Source of the DNA: Streptomyces sp. R44
GTDB lineage: Bacteria; Actinomycetota; Actinomycetes; Streptomycetales; Streptomycetaceae
Direction: 5' to 3'
DNA: 64,000 bases
NCBI RefSeq assembly: GCF_041053105.1
Contig: NZ_CP163444.1
Location: forward strand, 1,178,001 to 1,242,000
The notes under the pieces are model-generated. The model did no database searches and had not been told where the DNA came from. It was given only the letters and a program-made list of their open reading frames with translations. Shown one piece after another: positions 7,857 through 16,414 of the stretch (its first letter is position 1; every line of letters starts with the position of its first letter). Both the position numbers and the translations under genes were made by a program.

Positions 7857-9227
7857 ATGGCCGCCGCAACAACCGCTCCCACACCCCCCGGTTCCCTCAA
7901 GCGCATCGTCGCCGCCAGCCTCATCGGCACGACCATCGAGTGGTACGACTTCTTCCTGTACGGGTCCGCCGCCGCGCTGGTCTTCAACAAGCTGTTCTTC
8001 CCCGAGTCCGACCCGCTGGTCGGGACGCTGCTGTCGTTCCTGACCTACGCCGTCGGGTTCGCCGCGCGGCCGCTCGGCGCACTCGTCTTCGGACACTACG
8101 GGGACCGGCTCGGGCGGAAGAAGCTGCTTGTCCTGAGCCTGCTGCTGATGGGCGGGGCGACGTTCGCGATCGGGCTGCTGCCGACGCACGCCACCGTCGG
8201 CTCCGCCGCTCCGGTGCTGCTCACGGCGCTGCGTCTCGTCCAGGGCTTCGCGCTCGGCGGTGAGTGGGGCGGCGCCGTCCTGCTGGTGTCCGAGCACGGC
8301 GACGCGAAGCGGCGCGGGTTCTGGGCCTCCTGGCCGCAGACCGGGGCGCCGGCCGGCCAACTGCTCGCGACCGGTGTGCTGTCGGCGCTGACCGCGCTGC
8401 TCTCCGATGCCGCCTTCGCCTCCTGGGGCTGGCGCGTTCCCTTCCTGCTCTCCGGCGTCCTGGTGGTCGTCGGCCTGTGGATCCGGCTCTCCGTCGACGA
8501 GTCGCCCGTCTTCAAGGCGGCGCTCGCCGCCGCCGAGGAGCGCAGGGCGGCCGCCGGGCAGGTCGAGAAGATGCCGCTGGTCGCCGTGCTGAAGCACCAC
8601 TGGCGGGACGTGCTCATCGCGATGGGCGCCCGCATGGCGGAGAACATCTCGTACTACGTGATCACCGCGTTCATCCTCGTGTACGCGACGACCCAGGTGG
8701 GCCTGACCAAGCAGACCGCCCTCAACGCCGTCCTCATCGCCTCCGCCGTCCACTTCGCCGTCATCCCCGCCTGGGGCGCGCTGTCCGACCGGATCGGCCG
8801 CCGCCCGGTCTACCTGATCGGCGCGGTCGGCGTCGGGGCCTGGATGTTCCCGTTCTTCCGGCTCATCGACCACGGCAGCTTCGGCTCCCTGCTCCTCGCC
8901 GTCACCGTCGGCCTGGTCCTGCACGGGGCGATGTACGCGCCGCAGGCGGCCTTCTTCTCCGAGATGTTCGCGACCCGGATGCGCTACTCCGGCGCCTCCA
9001 TCGGCGCCCAGTTCTCCTCCGTGGCCGCCGGGGCCCCCGCGCCGCTCATCGCGACCGCGCTCCTCCAGGACCACGGCGCCTCGACGCCGATCGCCCTGTA
9101 CGTGATCGCCGCAGCCCTGCTCACCGTCGTCGCCCTCGCCTGCGCCCGCGAGACCCGCGAACGCGACCTGTCCGAGGTCGCCGAGGACGCCCCGCGGGCC
9201 GCCGCCCCGGTCCGCGCCGACGCCTGA
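7857..9227 (+). CDS. MHS-family MFS transporter (metabolite:H+ symporter)
   Basis: A 456-aa twelve-helix transporter of the metabolite:H+ symporter group (ShiA/ProP/KgtP-like). Hallmarks are IGTTIEWYDFFLYG in helix 1, the loop motif GHYGDRLGRKK, and RLVQGFALGGEWGGA in helix 4. I chose the ATG at 7857 (MAAATTAPTPPGSL) because the helix starts soon after; a GTG at 7812 would add 15 poorly conserved residues. Downstream, a strong hairpin separates it from a convergent small gene. The nearby PucR regulator and 3-hydroxybutyrate dehydrogenase suggest an organic acid as substrate, but that is inference; the family includes shikimate, citrate, proline/betaine and alpha-ketoglutarate carriers. Confidence 0.9.
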   Translation: MAAATTAPTPPGSLKRIVAASLIGTTIEWYDFFLYGSAAALVFNKLFFPESDPLVGTLLSFLTYAVGFAARPLGALVFGHYGDRLGRKKLLVLSLLLMGGATFAIGLLPTHATVGSAAPVLLTALRLVQGFALGGEWGGAVLLVSEHGDAKRRGFWASWPQTGAPAGQLLATGVLSALTALLSDAAFASWGWRVPFLLSGVLVVVGLWIRLSVDESPVFKAALAAAEERRAAAGQVEKMPLVAVLKHHWRDVLIAMGARMAENISYYVITAFILVYATTQVGLTKQTALNAVLIASAVHFAVIPAWGALSDRIGRRPVYLIGAVGVGAWMFPFFRLIDHGSFGSLLLAVTVGLVLHGAMYAPQAAFFSEMFATRMRYSGASIGAQFSSVAAGAPAPLIATALLQDHGASTPIALYVIAAALLTVVALACARETRERDLSEVAEDAPRAAAPVRADA

Positions 9228-9240
9228 CCGGAGCCCGGCA

Positions 9241-9282
9241 CCGAGCGGCCCCCTCCACCGGTGGGTGGAGGGGGCCGCTCGG
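9241..9282. terminator. Bidirectional terminator hairpin
   Basis: A 19-bp perfect stem (9241-9259 with 9264-9282) closes on a 4-nt loop, between the convergent ends of the MHS transporter and the small membrane protein. There is no T-tract, as is common in Streptomyces. Confidence 0.85.
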
Positions 9283-9293
9283 GCCGGCGGCGT

Positions 9294-9509
9294 CTAGCTG
9301 GGCTTGAGGTGCTGCAGGACACCCATGCCCACGGTGAAGCTCGCGGCCAGGCTGGTGCCGCCCGCTCCTAGGATGGCCAGGGGGCCGCCGTTCACCGCCA
9401 TGACGAGGACAACGGCGACGAGGGCCACGACGACGGCGGACAGGGCGACGATCGCCACGTCACGTCCGGGATGCCTGCAGACGTTCGACCGGGTGGCATG
9501 AGCCGACAC
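9294..9509 (-). CDS. Small membrane protein, function unknown
   Basis: A 71-aa protein. The GTG at 9509 is preceded by GGAGG 7 nt upstream, which decides the start. After a short basic N-terminus (SAHATRSNVCRHPGRD), one long hydrophobic segment IVALSAVVVALVAVVLVMAV (about residues 21-40) is followed by a Gly/Ala-rich, weakly hydrophobic stretch (NGGPLAILGAGGTSLAASF) ending VLQHLKPS. It resembles small phage-holin-like or hypothetical membrane proteins of actinomycetes, but I do not recognise a family. It is convergent with the MHS transporter and stands alone. Confidence 0.65.
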   Translation of the reverse strand: MSAHATRSNVCRHPGRDVAIVALSAVVVALVAVVLVMAVNGGPLAILGAGGTSLAASFTVGMGVLQHLKPS

Positions 9510-9638
9510 GAGGGTGCCTCCATTGACTTGTTGTTCGCTCGGACAGGGGCACACCTCACCGAGGTACGTGCTCCATGGTGTGGACCGGTCAGCGCGTCCG
9601 GCGTAAGCCGGCGGGCCGGGGCCACGCTCCGAGCGAGG

Positions 9639-9743
9639 CAGCCAATGAGACCTCCGAACAGACGTGTCGCTCTCTGCGGCCAGGCTAACCGCTCGTCAAT
9701 TCGACTGCCATGGAGTGAAGTTAAGCCGCCAACTCATTGGCTG
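9639..9743. repeat. 11-bp inverted repeat with 83-bp spacer
   Basis: CAGCCAATGAG (9639-9649) is repeated inverted as CTCATTGGCTG (9733-9743) in the gap between the small membrane protein and the PucR gene. It could be a long-range hairpin or the ends of a lost mobile element. The rest of the 264-base gap holds nothing else recognised. Confidence 0.5.
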
Positions 9744-9773
9744 AATTCCACCGACGCGGCGCGTCCCCGCCGT

Positions 9774-11672
9774 TCAGCGGGCGACGGCCGCCGACATCGC
9801 GTGCAGCCGGAGGGCCAGCTGGATCTCCAGGGCGCGGGCCGGGGACTGCCAGTCGGGGCCGAGGAGCCGGCCGACGCGCTCCAGGCGCTGGGCCACCGTG
9901 TTCACGTGGACGTGGAGTTCGTCCTTGGTACGGGCCGGGCTCATGCCGCTGGCGAAGTAGGCGTCCAGGGTGCGGACCAGCTCGGTGCCGCGCCGCCGGT
10001 CGTAGGCGACGACCTGACCGATCGTCCGGCCCACGAAGCCGTCGATGTCCCGGCCGTCGGCGAGGAGGAGACCGAGGAAGCCGAGGTCCTCGGCGGCCGC
10101 GCCCTGGCCCGTGCGGTGCAGCAGGACGAGCGCGTCCAGGCAGCGGCGGGCCTCCTCGTACGCGACGGCCACCTGGTCCGGGCGGTCGAGGACCCGCCGT
10201 ACGGGAGCGGAGGCGCCGACGGTGACCGGCTCGCGCAGGCTGCCGCCCAGGCTCCTCGCGGTCTGGCGGGCGAGCTCGGCGGCGCTCTCCCCCGGCCCGA
10301 GCGGCAGCAGCAGGACCGTACCGCCGTCACGGGCCGAGGCGAGTCCGTGGCGGGTGGCGGCCAGGTGCGAGGCGGCCGACCACAGGCGCCGCCGGTCGGC
10401 GCTCTCCCGGCGCCCGGCCTCGGAGTCGGCGGCGTCCTCGGTGGCCCGGTCGACGCGGGCGGCGAGCACGACGTGCGGGGCCTCGCTGTCGGTACGGAGG
10501 CGGGCGGCGCGCTCGCGCAGCAGGCGGCGGTCCCGGTCGGGGGCGTCGAGGAGGTCGTCCAGGAGCTCGCCCCGCACCCGCTGCTCGGCCTCGCCCGCCG
10601 AGCGCCGGGCGAGCAGCAGCAGGGAGGTCACGAGGGCGGCGCGCTCCAGGGTGCGCTGGTCGACGGGGTCGAGCTCGGGCTGCCCGTGGAGCACGAGCGC
10701 GCCCAGCGTCTCGCCGCCGGCGGACACGGCGGCCACCCAGTCGTCGCCCTCGCGGACCGCGTGGCCCCCGGCGCGGCGGGCGGAGCCGGCGCCCGTCTCG
10801 GTGAACTCGACGGTGCCGCCGAGGACCTCGGAGACGGCGTGGGCCACGTCGTGGACGCCGCCGCCGTGCAGGACCAGCTCGGAGAGCCGGTCGTGGACCT
10901 CGGAGGCCCGCTCGATGACGGCGCTGTGTTCGCGGATGATGTCGTTGGCCCGCTCCAGCTCGGCGAGGGCCGAGCGGGTCTCGGCGAGCAGGTTGGCGGT
11001 GTCGATGGCGACGGCGGCGTGCGCGGCGAAGGAGCCGAGGAGCGCGACCTGCTCGCGCTCGAAGACCCTGGCCCTGCGGTCGGCGGCGAACAGCACGCCG
11101 ATGACCTGGCTGCCGAGGCTGAGCGGCACGCCGAGGATGGCGACGAGGCCCTCGTCCCGTACGGCCGCGTCGATGGCGCGCGTGTGCTGGAAGCGCGGGT
11201 CCTGGAAGTAGTCGTCGGTGACGTACGGGCGGGCGGTCTGGGCGACGAGGCCGCCGAGCCCCTCGCCCATGCCGAGGCGCACCTGCTGGAACCGGGCGGA
11301 GACCGAGCCCTCGGTGACCCGCATGTACGTGTCCCCGGCCGAGGGGTCGTTGAGGCTGAGGTAGGCGACCTCGGTGCCGAGCAGCGAGCGGGCGCGCTGC
11401 ACGATGGCGCGCAGCACCGCGTCGAGGTCGCGGAGTCCCGCGAGGTCGTGGGCGGTGGCGAAGAGGGCGGAGAGCTCCGCCTCGCGGCGCCGCCGCCCCT
11501 CCAGCTCGGCCCGGACCCGCAGCGCGAGTTGCTTGGCCTCTTCGAGTCCGGCCAGCGCCTCGGGGCCCGCGCCGCTCGCGCGGGCGAGCAGCACGGGCCG
11601 GTCGTAGGCCTCCGTCGCCGCGCCGCGGGCGAGGAGTTCCAGGTACGAGAGGTGTTCGTGGGACATGGACAC
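9774..11672 (-). CDS. PucR-type transcriptional regulator with GAF sensor domain
   Basis: A 632-aa regulator. A GAF domain (about 75-220) reads LSALFATAHDLAGLRDLDAV and continues to VIGVLFAADRRARVFERE. A linker with a heptad-like stretch (LLAETRSALAELERANDIIREH) follows. The C-terminal PucR helix-turn-helix (HTH_30) reads TLDAYFASGMSPARTKDELHVHVNTVAQRLERVGRLLG. Such proteins sense small ligands through GAF and often control catabolic operons. It starts with GTG (AGG 7 nt upstream); an ATG two codons later is possible. It lies 62 nt downstream of the hydroxybutyrate dehydrogenase gene on the same strand, so it probably regulates that gene, perhaps with the MHS transporter. Confidence 0.88.
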   Translation of the reverse strand: MSMSHEHLSYLELLARGAATEAYDRPVLLARASGAGPEALAGLEEAKQLALRVRAELEGRRRREAELSALFATAHDLAGLRDLDAVLRAIVQRARSLLGTEVAYLSLNDPSAGDTYMRVTEGSVSARFQQVRLGMGEGLGGLVAQTARPYVTDDYFQDPRFQHTRAIDAAVRDEGLVAILGVPLSLGSQVIGVLFAADRRARVFEREQVALLGSFAAHAAVAIDTANLLAETRSALAELERANDIIREHSAVIERASEVHDRLSELVLHGGGVHDVAHAVSEVLGGTVEFTETGAGSARRAGGHAVREGDDWVAAVSAGGETLGALVLHGQPELDPVDQRTLERAALVTSLLLLARRSAGEAEQRVRGELLDDLLDAPDRDRRLLRERAARLRTDSEAPHVVLAARVDRATEDAADSEAGRRESADRRRLWSAASHLAATRHGLASARDGGTVLLLPLGPGESAAELARQTARSLGGSLREPVTVGASAPVRRVLDRPDQVAVAYEEARRCLDALVLLHRTGQGAAAEDLGFLGLLLADGRDIDGFVGRTIGQVVAYDRRRGTELVRTLDAYFASGMSPARTKDELHVHVNTVAQRLERVGRLLGPDWQSPARALEIQLALRLHAMSAAVAR

Positions 11673-11734
11673 AGGGATACCTGCCGTACGTGTGGTCGCA
11701 CCACCCCTGTGGACAAGCTGTGCGGGGGTCTGAC

Positions 11735-12574
11735 TCAGTGGGCGGTCCAGCCGCCGTCGAGGGTGAGGGAGCTGCCGGTGATGAACGAGGCCTGGGGGGT
11801 GCAGAGGTAGAGGACGGCCTCGGCGACCTCCTCCGGTTCGATGAGCCGCTTGAGCGCCGAGTCCTTGAGGAGGACCTCGGCGAGGACGCGCTGCGGCGGG
11901 ATGCCGTGGGCGGCGGCCTGGTCGGCGATCTGCCGTTCGACGAGCGGGGTGCGGACATAGCCGGGGTTGACGCAGTTGGAGGTGACCCCGTGCGGGGCGC
12001 CTTCGAGGGCTGCGGTCTTGGAGAGGCCCTCCAGACCGTGTTTGGCGGCCACATAGGCGGACTTGAAGGCGGAGGCGCGCAGTCCGTGGACGGAGGAGAG
12101 GTTCACGATCCGCCCCCAGCCCTGGCCGTACATATGGGGCAGGGCGCCCCGGATGAGCCGGAAGGGTGCTTCCAGCATCACGGTGAGGACGGTGTGGAAG
12201 ACGTCCGGGGGGAACTCCTCGATGGGGCGGACCAGCTGCATCCCGGCGTTGTTGACGAGGATGTCGGTGCCGGCGGCCTCGGCCTCCGCCGCGTCCAGGT
12301 CGGTGAGGTCGAGGAGGCGGGGTTCGAGGGTGCCGGGGAGCGCGCCGGCCTCCTCGGCCAGGGTTTCCAGCCCCTCGGCGGCCCGGTCGACGGCTCTGAC
12401 CCGGGCCCCGGCGGCGGCGAGCCGCAGGGCGCAGGCGCGCCCGATGCCGCCGGCCGCGCCGGTGACGAGCGCGGTGCGGCCGGTGAGGTCGAGGGCGAGG
12501 CCCGCGACGCGGGGCAGGGGCGAGACGACGTCCGCACCGGTTTCGGTGTCGGGGACGGTGTGGGGTGCGCTCAT
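11735..12574 (-). CDS. 3-hydroxybutyrate dehydrogenase-like short-chain dehydrogenase
   Basis: A 279-aa classical SDR. The NAD-binding motif is TGAAGGIGRA (near 40), NNAG follows, the catalytic Ser lies in NLSSVHG, and the YxxxK pair is YVAAKHGLEG. The motif NCVNPGYVRTPLVERQI is typical of D-3-hydroxybutyrate dehydrogenases (BdhA/HbdH), which oxidise (R)-3-hydroxybutyrate to acetoacetate in ketone-body/PHB catabolism. The ATG at 12574 (MSAPHTVPD) has AGGG 8 nt upstream. It is followed by the PucR regulator on the same strand. Substrate assignment rests on motif resemblance; another SDR specificity is possible. Confidence 0.85.
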   Translation of the reverse strand: MSAPHTVPDTETGADVVSPLPRVAGLALDLTGRTALVTGAAGGIGRACALRLAAAGARVRAVDRAAEGLETLAEEAGALPGTLEPRLLDLTDLDAAEAEAAGTDILVNNAGMQLVRPIEEFPPDVFHTVLTVMLEAPFRLIRGALPHMYGQGWGRIVNLSSVHGLRASAFKSAYVAAKHGLEGLSKTAALEGAPHGVTSNCVNPGYVRTPLVERQIADQAAAHGIPPQRVLAEVLLKDSALKRLIEPEEVAEAVLYLCTPQASFITGSSLTLDGGWTAH

Positions 12575-12629
12575 GCTCCGCACCCTATGAAGGGGCCCCT
12601 CCCCCACCGATGTGCGCCGGGCCCACAGT

Positions 12630-13112
12630 TCAGCTGGTTGCTGTGGTGCGGAACCATGTGGGTTCTTCGGCGAGCGCCTTCTCGATCCGCAGGTACGAGA
12701 ACCGCTTCATCTCCGGCAGCCGGTCCACCTCGAACCAGCCGACCTCGGTCGACTCGTCGTCGTTGACCCGTGCCTCGCCCCCGACGGCCCGGCAGCGGAA
12801 CGCGACGTCCATGTACTGGCAGGTGTCGCCGTTGGGGTAGACGACGGGCTTGCGCAGGGTCTCCACGAGCAGGATCCGCTCGGGCACGCAGCGCACGGCG
12901 GTCTCCTCGTACACCTCGCGCACCACGGCGTCGGCGGGCTGCTCCCCCGGGTCGACGATGCCGCCGACGACCGCCCAGAGGCCGTTGTCGGCGCGCTTGC
13001 CGAGCAGGACCCGGCCCCGGTCGTCGAAGACGACGGCGCTGACGCCCGGCAGGAAGAGCAGCTGGTGGCCGGCCGTCTTGCGCAGTTCGAGGATGAAGTC
13101 AGGAGTACCCAT
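12630..13112 (-). CDS. Nudix hydrolase
   Basis: A 160-aa protein with the Nudix box GGIVDPGEQPADAVVREVYEET (first half GGIVDPGEQ, second half REVYEE) around residues 50-71, which binds Mg2+ and cleaves nucleoside diphosphates linked to another moiety. The last Gly of the consensus is Ala (EETAV). The C-terminus VGWFEVDRLPEMKRFSYLRIEKAL is typical of actinobacterial MutT/ADP-ribose-pyrophosphatase-like members. It is on the same strand as hbd, 55 nt upstream of it. The substrate cannot be predicted. Confidence 0.9.
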   Translation of the reverse strand: MGTPDFILELRKTAGHQLLFLPGVSAVVFDDRGRVLLGKRADNGLWAVVGGIVDPGEQPADAVVREVYEETAVRCVPERILLVETLRKPVVYPNGDTCQYMDVAFRCRAVGGEARVNDDESTEVGWFEVDRLPEMKRFSYLRIEKALAEEPTWFRTTATS

Positions 13113-13170
13113 GCCCCGACCCTAGATCATCTACGGATCGGGGCCGGGGGCGCGGCGTGCTGTCGGGTCC

Positions 13171-14769
13171 TCAGGCCGCCGGGGTGCGCCGGGCGCGGAC
13201 CGCGCGGGCGGCGGCCCAGCCGAGTCCGGCCGCCGCGAGCACCGCGAGCAGGGCCTCGGGCAGGGTGCCCAGGCGGGTCGCGGGGGTCTGCGAGGATCGC
13301 AGCGGCACCTTCTCGACGAGGACGTCGGGGGTGAACATCTTCGTCTGCGCGACGATCTCGCCGTCGGGGCGGATGATCGCGCTGACGCCGCTGGTGACGG
13401 GCACGACGACCGACCGGCTGTGCTCGACGGCGCGCACCCGGCTCATCGCGAGCTGCTGGTAGGTCATCTCGCTGCGCCCGAAGGTGGCGTTGTTGCTGGG
13501 GACGGTGATCAGCTGGGCGCCGTGGGTGACGGTGTCGCGCACGGCCCAGTCGAAGGCCGCCTCGTAGCAGGTCGCGAGGCCGACCTTCGTACCGGCGAGG
13601 TCGAAGACGCCGACCTTCGTACCGGCGCCGAAGTCGCGGCTCACCCGGTCGACGTTGCTGTTGAAGATCCGTACGAAGGGGCGCATCGGGATGTACTCGC
13701 CGAAGGGCTGGACGTGCCGCTTGTCGTAGGTGGCGACGGGGCCGCGCTCGGGGTCCCACTCGATGAGGGTGTTGCGGAGCTTGCCGGTCTCGGGGGTGAT
13801 CACGGCGCCGATCACGGTCGGCACGCCGATCTCCTTGACGGCGGCGTCGATGACGTCGGCCGCGTCGGCGTTCGCGTACGGGTCGATGTCGGAGGAGTTC
13901 TCCGGCCACAGGACGAAGTCGGGCTGCGGCTCGCGGCCCTCCTTGACGGCCTGGGCGAGCTCGCGGGTGCGGGCCACGTGGTTGTCGAGGACGGCGCGGC
14001 GCTGGGCGTTGAAGTCGAGGCCGAGGCGCGGCACGTTGCCCTGGACGGCGGCGACGGTGGCGGTGCCGTCCTCGGCGGAGTCGTCGACGAGGGGCAGCGC
14101 GGCGAGGGCGCCGGTGACCGGGACGAGGACGGAGAGCGCCGCGGCGGCGAGCGGGCCGCGCGGGACGGCGCCGGTGGCCCGGCGGGCGCGGAACTGCCGG
14201 TACGCCTCGTACAGGCCGAATCCGCAGAGGGCGACGGCGAAGCCGAGCACGGGGGTGCCGCCGACGGCGGCGAGCGGCAGGAAGAGGCCGTCGGCCTGCC
14301 CGAAGGCGACCTTGCCCCAGGGGAAGCCGCCGAAGGGCACGCGCGCGCGTGCCCCCTCGGCGAGGATCCACACCCCGGCGGCGAAGAAGGGCCACCAGGG
14401 CAGCCGGGAGACGGCGGCGATGCCGAGGCCCGCCGCGGCCACGAACAGCGCCTCGACGGCGGCGAGCGCGAGCCACGGTCCGGCGCCGACCTCCTCGCCG
14501 GTCCACACGAGGAGCGGCAGCAGGAAGCCGAGTCCGGCGAGGTAGCCCAGGCCGAACCCGGCGCGGAGACGGCGGCCCCGCAGGGTCCAGCCGAGCAGGG
14601 CGAAGGCGGGCAGCGCGAGCCACCACAGGGGGCGCGGCGGGAAGCTCAGGTAGAGCAGGAACCCGGACAGCAGAGCCGCCCCGGGCCGCACGAACCGCCG
14701 GAGCCGGGAGGCCGGCGTGGGTGCGGTGTCGGGTCCGGAGGCGTCGACGGGGGTGATGGTGGCGCTCAC
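13171..14769 (-). CDS. lnt: Apolipoprotein N-acyltransferase
   Basis: A 532-aa membrane enzyme that transfers a third acyl chain to the N-terminal Cys of lipoproteins. About six N-terminal helices (from LLSGFLLYLSFPPRPLWWLA) precede the nitrilase-like domain with the Glu-Lys-Cys triad: Glu in LWPENSSD (near 290), Lys in TYDKRHVQPFGEYIP (near 349) and Cys in GLATCYEAAFD (near 400). The GTG at 14769 gives the usual length; a longer reading upstream is Arg-rich and unlikely. A small tandem duplication, AGTKVG twice within FGAGTKVGVFDLAGTKVG, lies just before the catalytic Cys. Streptomycetes often have two Lnt paralogues. Confidence 0.93.
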   Translation of the reverse strand: MSATITPVDASGPDTAPTPASRLRRFVRPGAALLSGFLLYLSFPPRPLWWLALPAFALLGWTLRGRRLRAGFGLGYLAGLGFLLPLLVWTGEEVGAGPWLALAAVEALFVAAAGLGIAAVSRLPWWPFFAAGVWILAEGARARVPFGGFPWGKVAFGQADGLFLPLAAVGGTPVLGFAVALCGFGLYEAYRQFRARRATGAVPRGPLAAAALSVLVPVTGALAALPLVDDSAEDGTATVAAVQGNVPRLGLDFNAQRRAVLDNHVARTRELAQAVKEGREPQPDFVLWPENSSDIDPYANADAADVIDAAVKEIGVPTVIGAVITPETGKLRNTLIEWDPERGPVATYDKRHVQPFGEYIPMRPFVRIFNSNVDRVSRDFGAGTKVGVFDLAGTKVGLATCYEAAFDWAVRDTVTHGAQLITVPSNNATFGRSEMTYQQLAMSRVRAVEHSRSVVVPVTSGVSAIIRPDGEIVAQTKMFTPDVLVEKVPLRSSQTPATRLGTLPEALLAVLAAAGLGWAAARAVRARRTPAA

Positions 14770-14869
14770 CTTGCGGAGTCTACGTGTCCTCTGCAGCCGC
14801 GAGGAGGGCGGTACGGACCGGCCGCGGAGCGTTCTCCGGGAGGTGTACGGGGGTGTCTCGTCGGCCCGG

Positions 14870-15442
14870 TCAGACACCGGTGGCGGCGGGCGGGGCCGGC
14901 GGCGCCGGGTGGCGGAGGCGGGCGCGGATGACACGGACCGCGGATTCGGCGTCGTCGACGGTCACCGTGAAGGTGAGGCCGTCGCCGAGGCGCAGGACCA
15001 GGCCCTCGCCGCGCCGGACGACCACGGCCGTGCCCTTCTCGGGCCGCCAGCGGTAGCCCCAGCCGCCCCACTGGCGCGGGGTGACGCTGGGCGCGAAGTC
15101 GGCGCCGACGACCTGGTTGAGCGGGATGCGGCGGCGCGGCAGGCCGATGTGGCCGCAGCGGACCTCCATGGCGCGGTCGTCGACCTTCACGGCGACGTGC
15201 ACGAAGGCGAGGGTGCCGAAGAGGACGAGCAGCCCGGCCGCGACGCAGCCGATGACGGCCATCAGGAGGGCGGCGATGCCGGAGGTCCACGGGGACTCGA
15301 CCGCGAGGGTGATGCCCAGGGCCATGCAGGCGGCGCCTGCGACGGCCGCGACCCACTGGAAGCGGTTGGTGGCGCGGCCGGTCCAGACGGCGGGTGCCGG
15401 CTCGTCGGCGCGCGGGTTCGAGTTCCGGGAGTGCTCCCTCAT
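14870..15442 (-). CDS. PH-like domain membrane protein
   Basis: A 190-aa protein starting MREHSRNSNPRAD. Two transmembrane segments (WVAAVAGAACMALGITLAV and IAALLMAVIGCVAAGLLVLF, about residues 30-75) are followed by a soluble beta-rich domain (HVAVKVDDRAMEVRCGHIGLPRRRIPLNQV...FTVTVDDAE) like actinobacterial bPH/DUF3093-type proteins. No catalytic motif is visible. It sits 100 nt upstream of lnt on the same strand. The start lacks a clear Shine-Dalgarno. The function is unknown. Confidence 0.75.
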   Translation of the reverse strand: MREHSRNSNPRADEPAPAVWTGRATNRFQWVAAVAGAACMALGITLAVESPWTSGIAALLMAVIGCVAAGLLVLFGTLAFVHVAVKVDDRAMEVRCGHIGLPRRRIPLNQVVGADFAPSVTPRQWGGWGYRWRPEKGTAVVVRRGEGLVLRLGDGLTFTVTVDDAESAVRVIRARLRHPAPPAPPAATGV

Positions 15443-15561
15443 AAGGGGAGAGTACCCAGGATCGACAGAAGCAGCGCGCCGGAGCGCGGTCGCCCGGTGA
15501 CACTCGGTGAGGGCCGCCGGTGTACGGCGCCCGGATGCTCGGTGAGCGGTACGGGGCGTGC

Positions 15562-16356
15562 TCAGCGCACGGCGGCCGTGGCGGCGAGGGCGCGGCCCTC
15601 GGCGTAGGTCAGGGCGGTGGCGGGGAGGTCGCCGGGCCGTCCGCTGAGCAGGACGGAGAGGGTGCCGGTGGGGTCCGCGTCGGGCGCCGGCTCGGCGCCG
15701 ATCCGGCGCAGGGCCTGGGCGGCGACGGCTTCGGCGGAGCCGTGGAAGACGATCGGCGGGAGTCCGCCCTGGCGGCGGTCCGCCAGGGCGGCGAGGATCC
15801 GCTCCTCGACGAGCTCGTAGTGGGTGCAGCCGAGGACGACGGCGCGGACGTCGGTCGGGGTGAGCGCGGCCGCCGCGGCGACGGCGGCGTCGACGGCGTC
15901 CCGGTCGGCGTGCTCCACGGCGTCGGCGAGACCCGGGCAGGGCACCTCGGTGACCTCGGCGCCGTCGGCGAAGTCGCGGATGAGTCCGCGCTGGTAGGCG
16001 CTGCCGGTGGTGGCGGGGGTGGCCCAGATGGCGACCTTGCCGCCGGCCGCGGCGGCCGGCTTGATCGCGGGCACCGTGCCGATGACGGGGATCTCCGGTT
16101 CGAGGGCGGCGCGGAGGGCCGGCAGGGCGTGCACGGTGGCGGTGTTGCAGGCCACGATGAGCGCCTGGGGCCGGTGCTCGGCGGCGGCGAGGGCGACGTC
16201 GAGGGCGCGCCCCGTGAGGTCCTCGGGGGTGCGCGGGCCCCACGGCATGCCGTCGGGGTCGTTGGAGAGGAGGAGATCCGCGTCCGGCCGGAGCCGCCGC
16301 ACCGCGGCGGCCGCGGGGAGGAGGCCGATTCCGGAGTCCATGAGCGCGATCTTCAC
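15562..16356 (-). CDS. Asp/Glu racemase family protein (glutamate racemase-like)
   Basis: A 264-aa MurI-like protein. MDSGIGLL carries the N-terminal Asp-Ser, VACNTATVH the first catalytic Cys (C70) and VLGCTHYEL the second (C177), so two-base racemisation chemistry is likely retained. MurI normally makes D-glutamate for peptidoglycan. The usual MurI motif DSGVGGLT is altered here (DSGIGLLP) and the protein is not beside rph/elongation genes, where Streptomyces murI is commonly found, so this is probably a paralogue. It is divergent from the HpnB-like glycosyltransferase with 58 bp between the start codons. Confidence 0.8.
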   Translation of the reverse strand: MKIALMDSGIGLLPAAAAVRRLRPDADLLLSNDPDGMPWGPRTPEDLTGRALDVALAAAEHRPQALIVACNTATVHALPALRAALEPEIPVIGTVPAIKPAAAAGGKVAIWATPATTGSAYQRGLIRDFADGAEVTEVPCPGLADAVEHADRDAVDAAVAAAAALTPTDVRAVVLGCTHYELVEERILAALADRRQGGLPPIVFHGSAEAVAAQALRRIGAEPAPDADPTGTLSVLLSGRPGDLPATALTYAEGRALAATAAVR

Positions 16357-16414
16357 CCGGTCACCCTAGCCGATGAGCCTTGCGTCCCCCGCGATCTGGG
16401 GCAGACTGCGGCGA

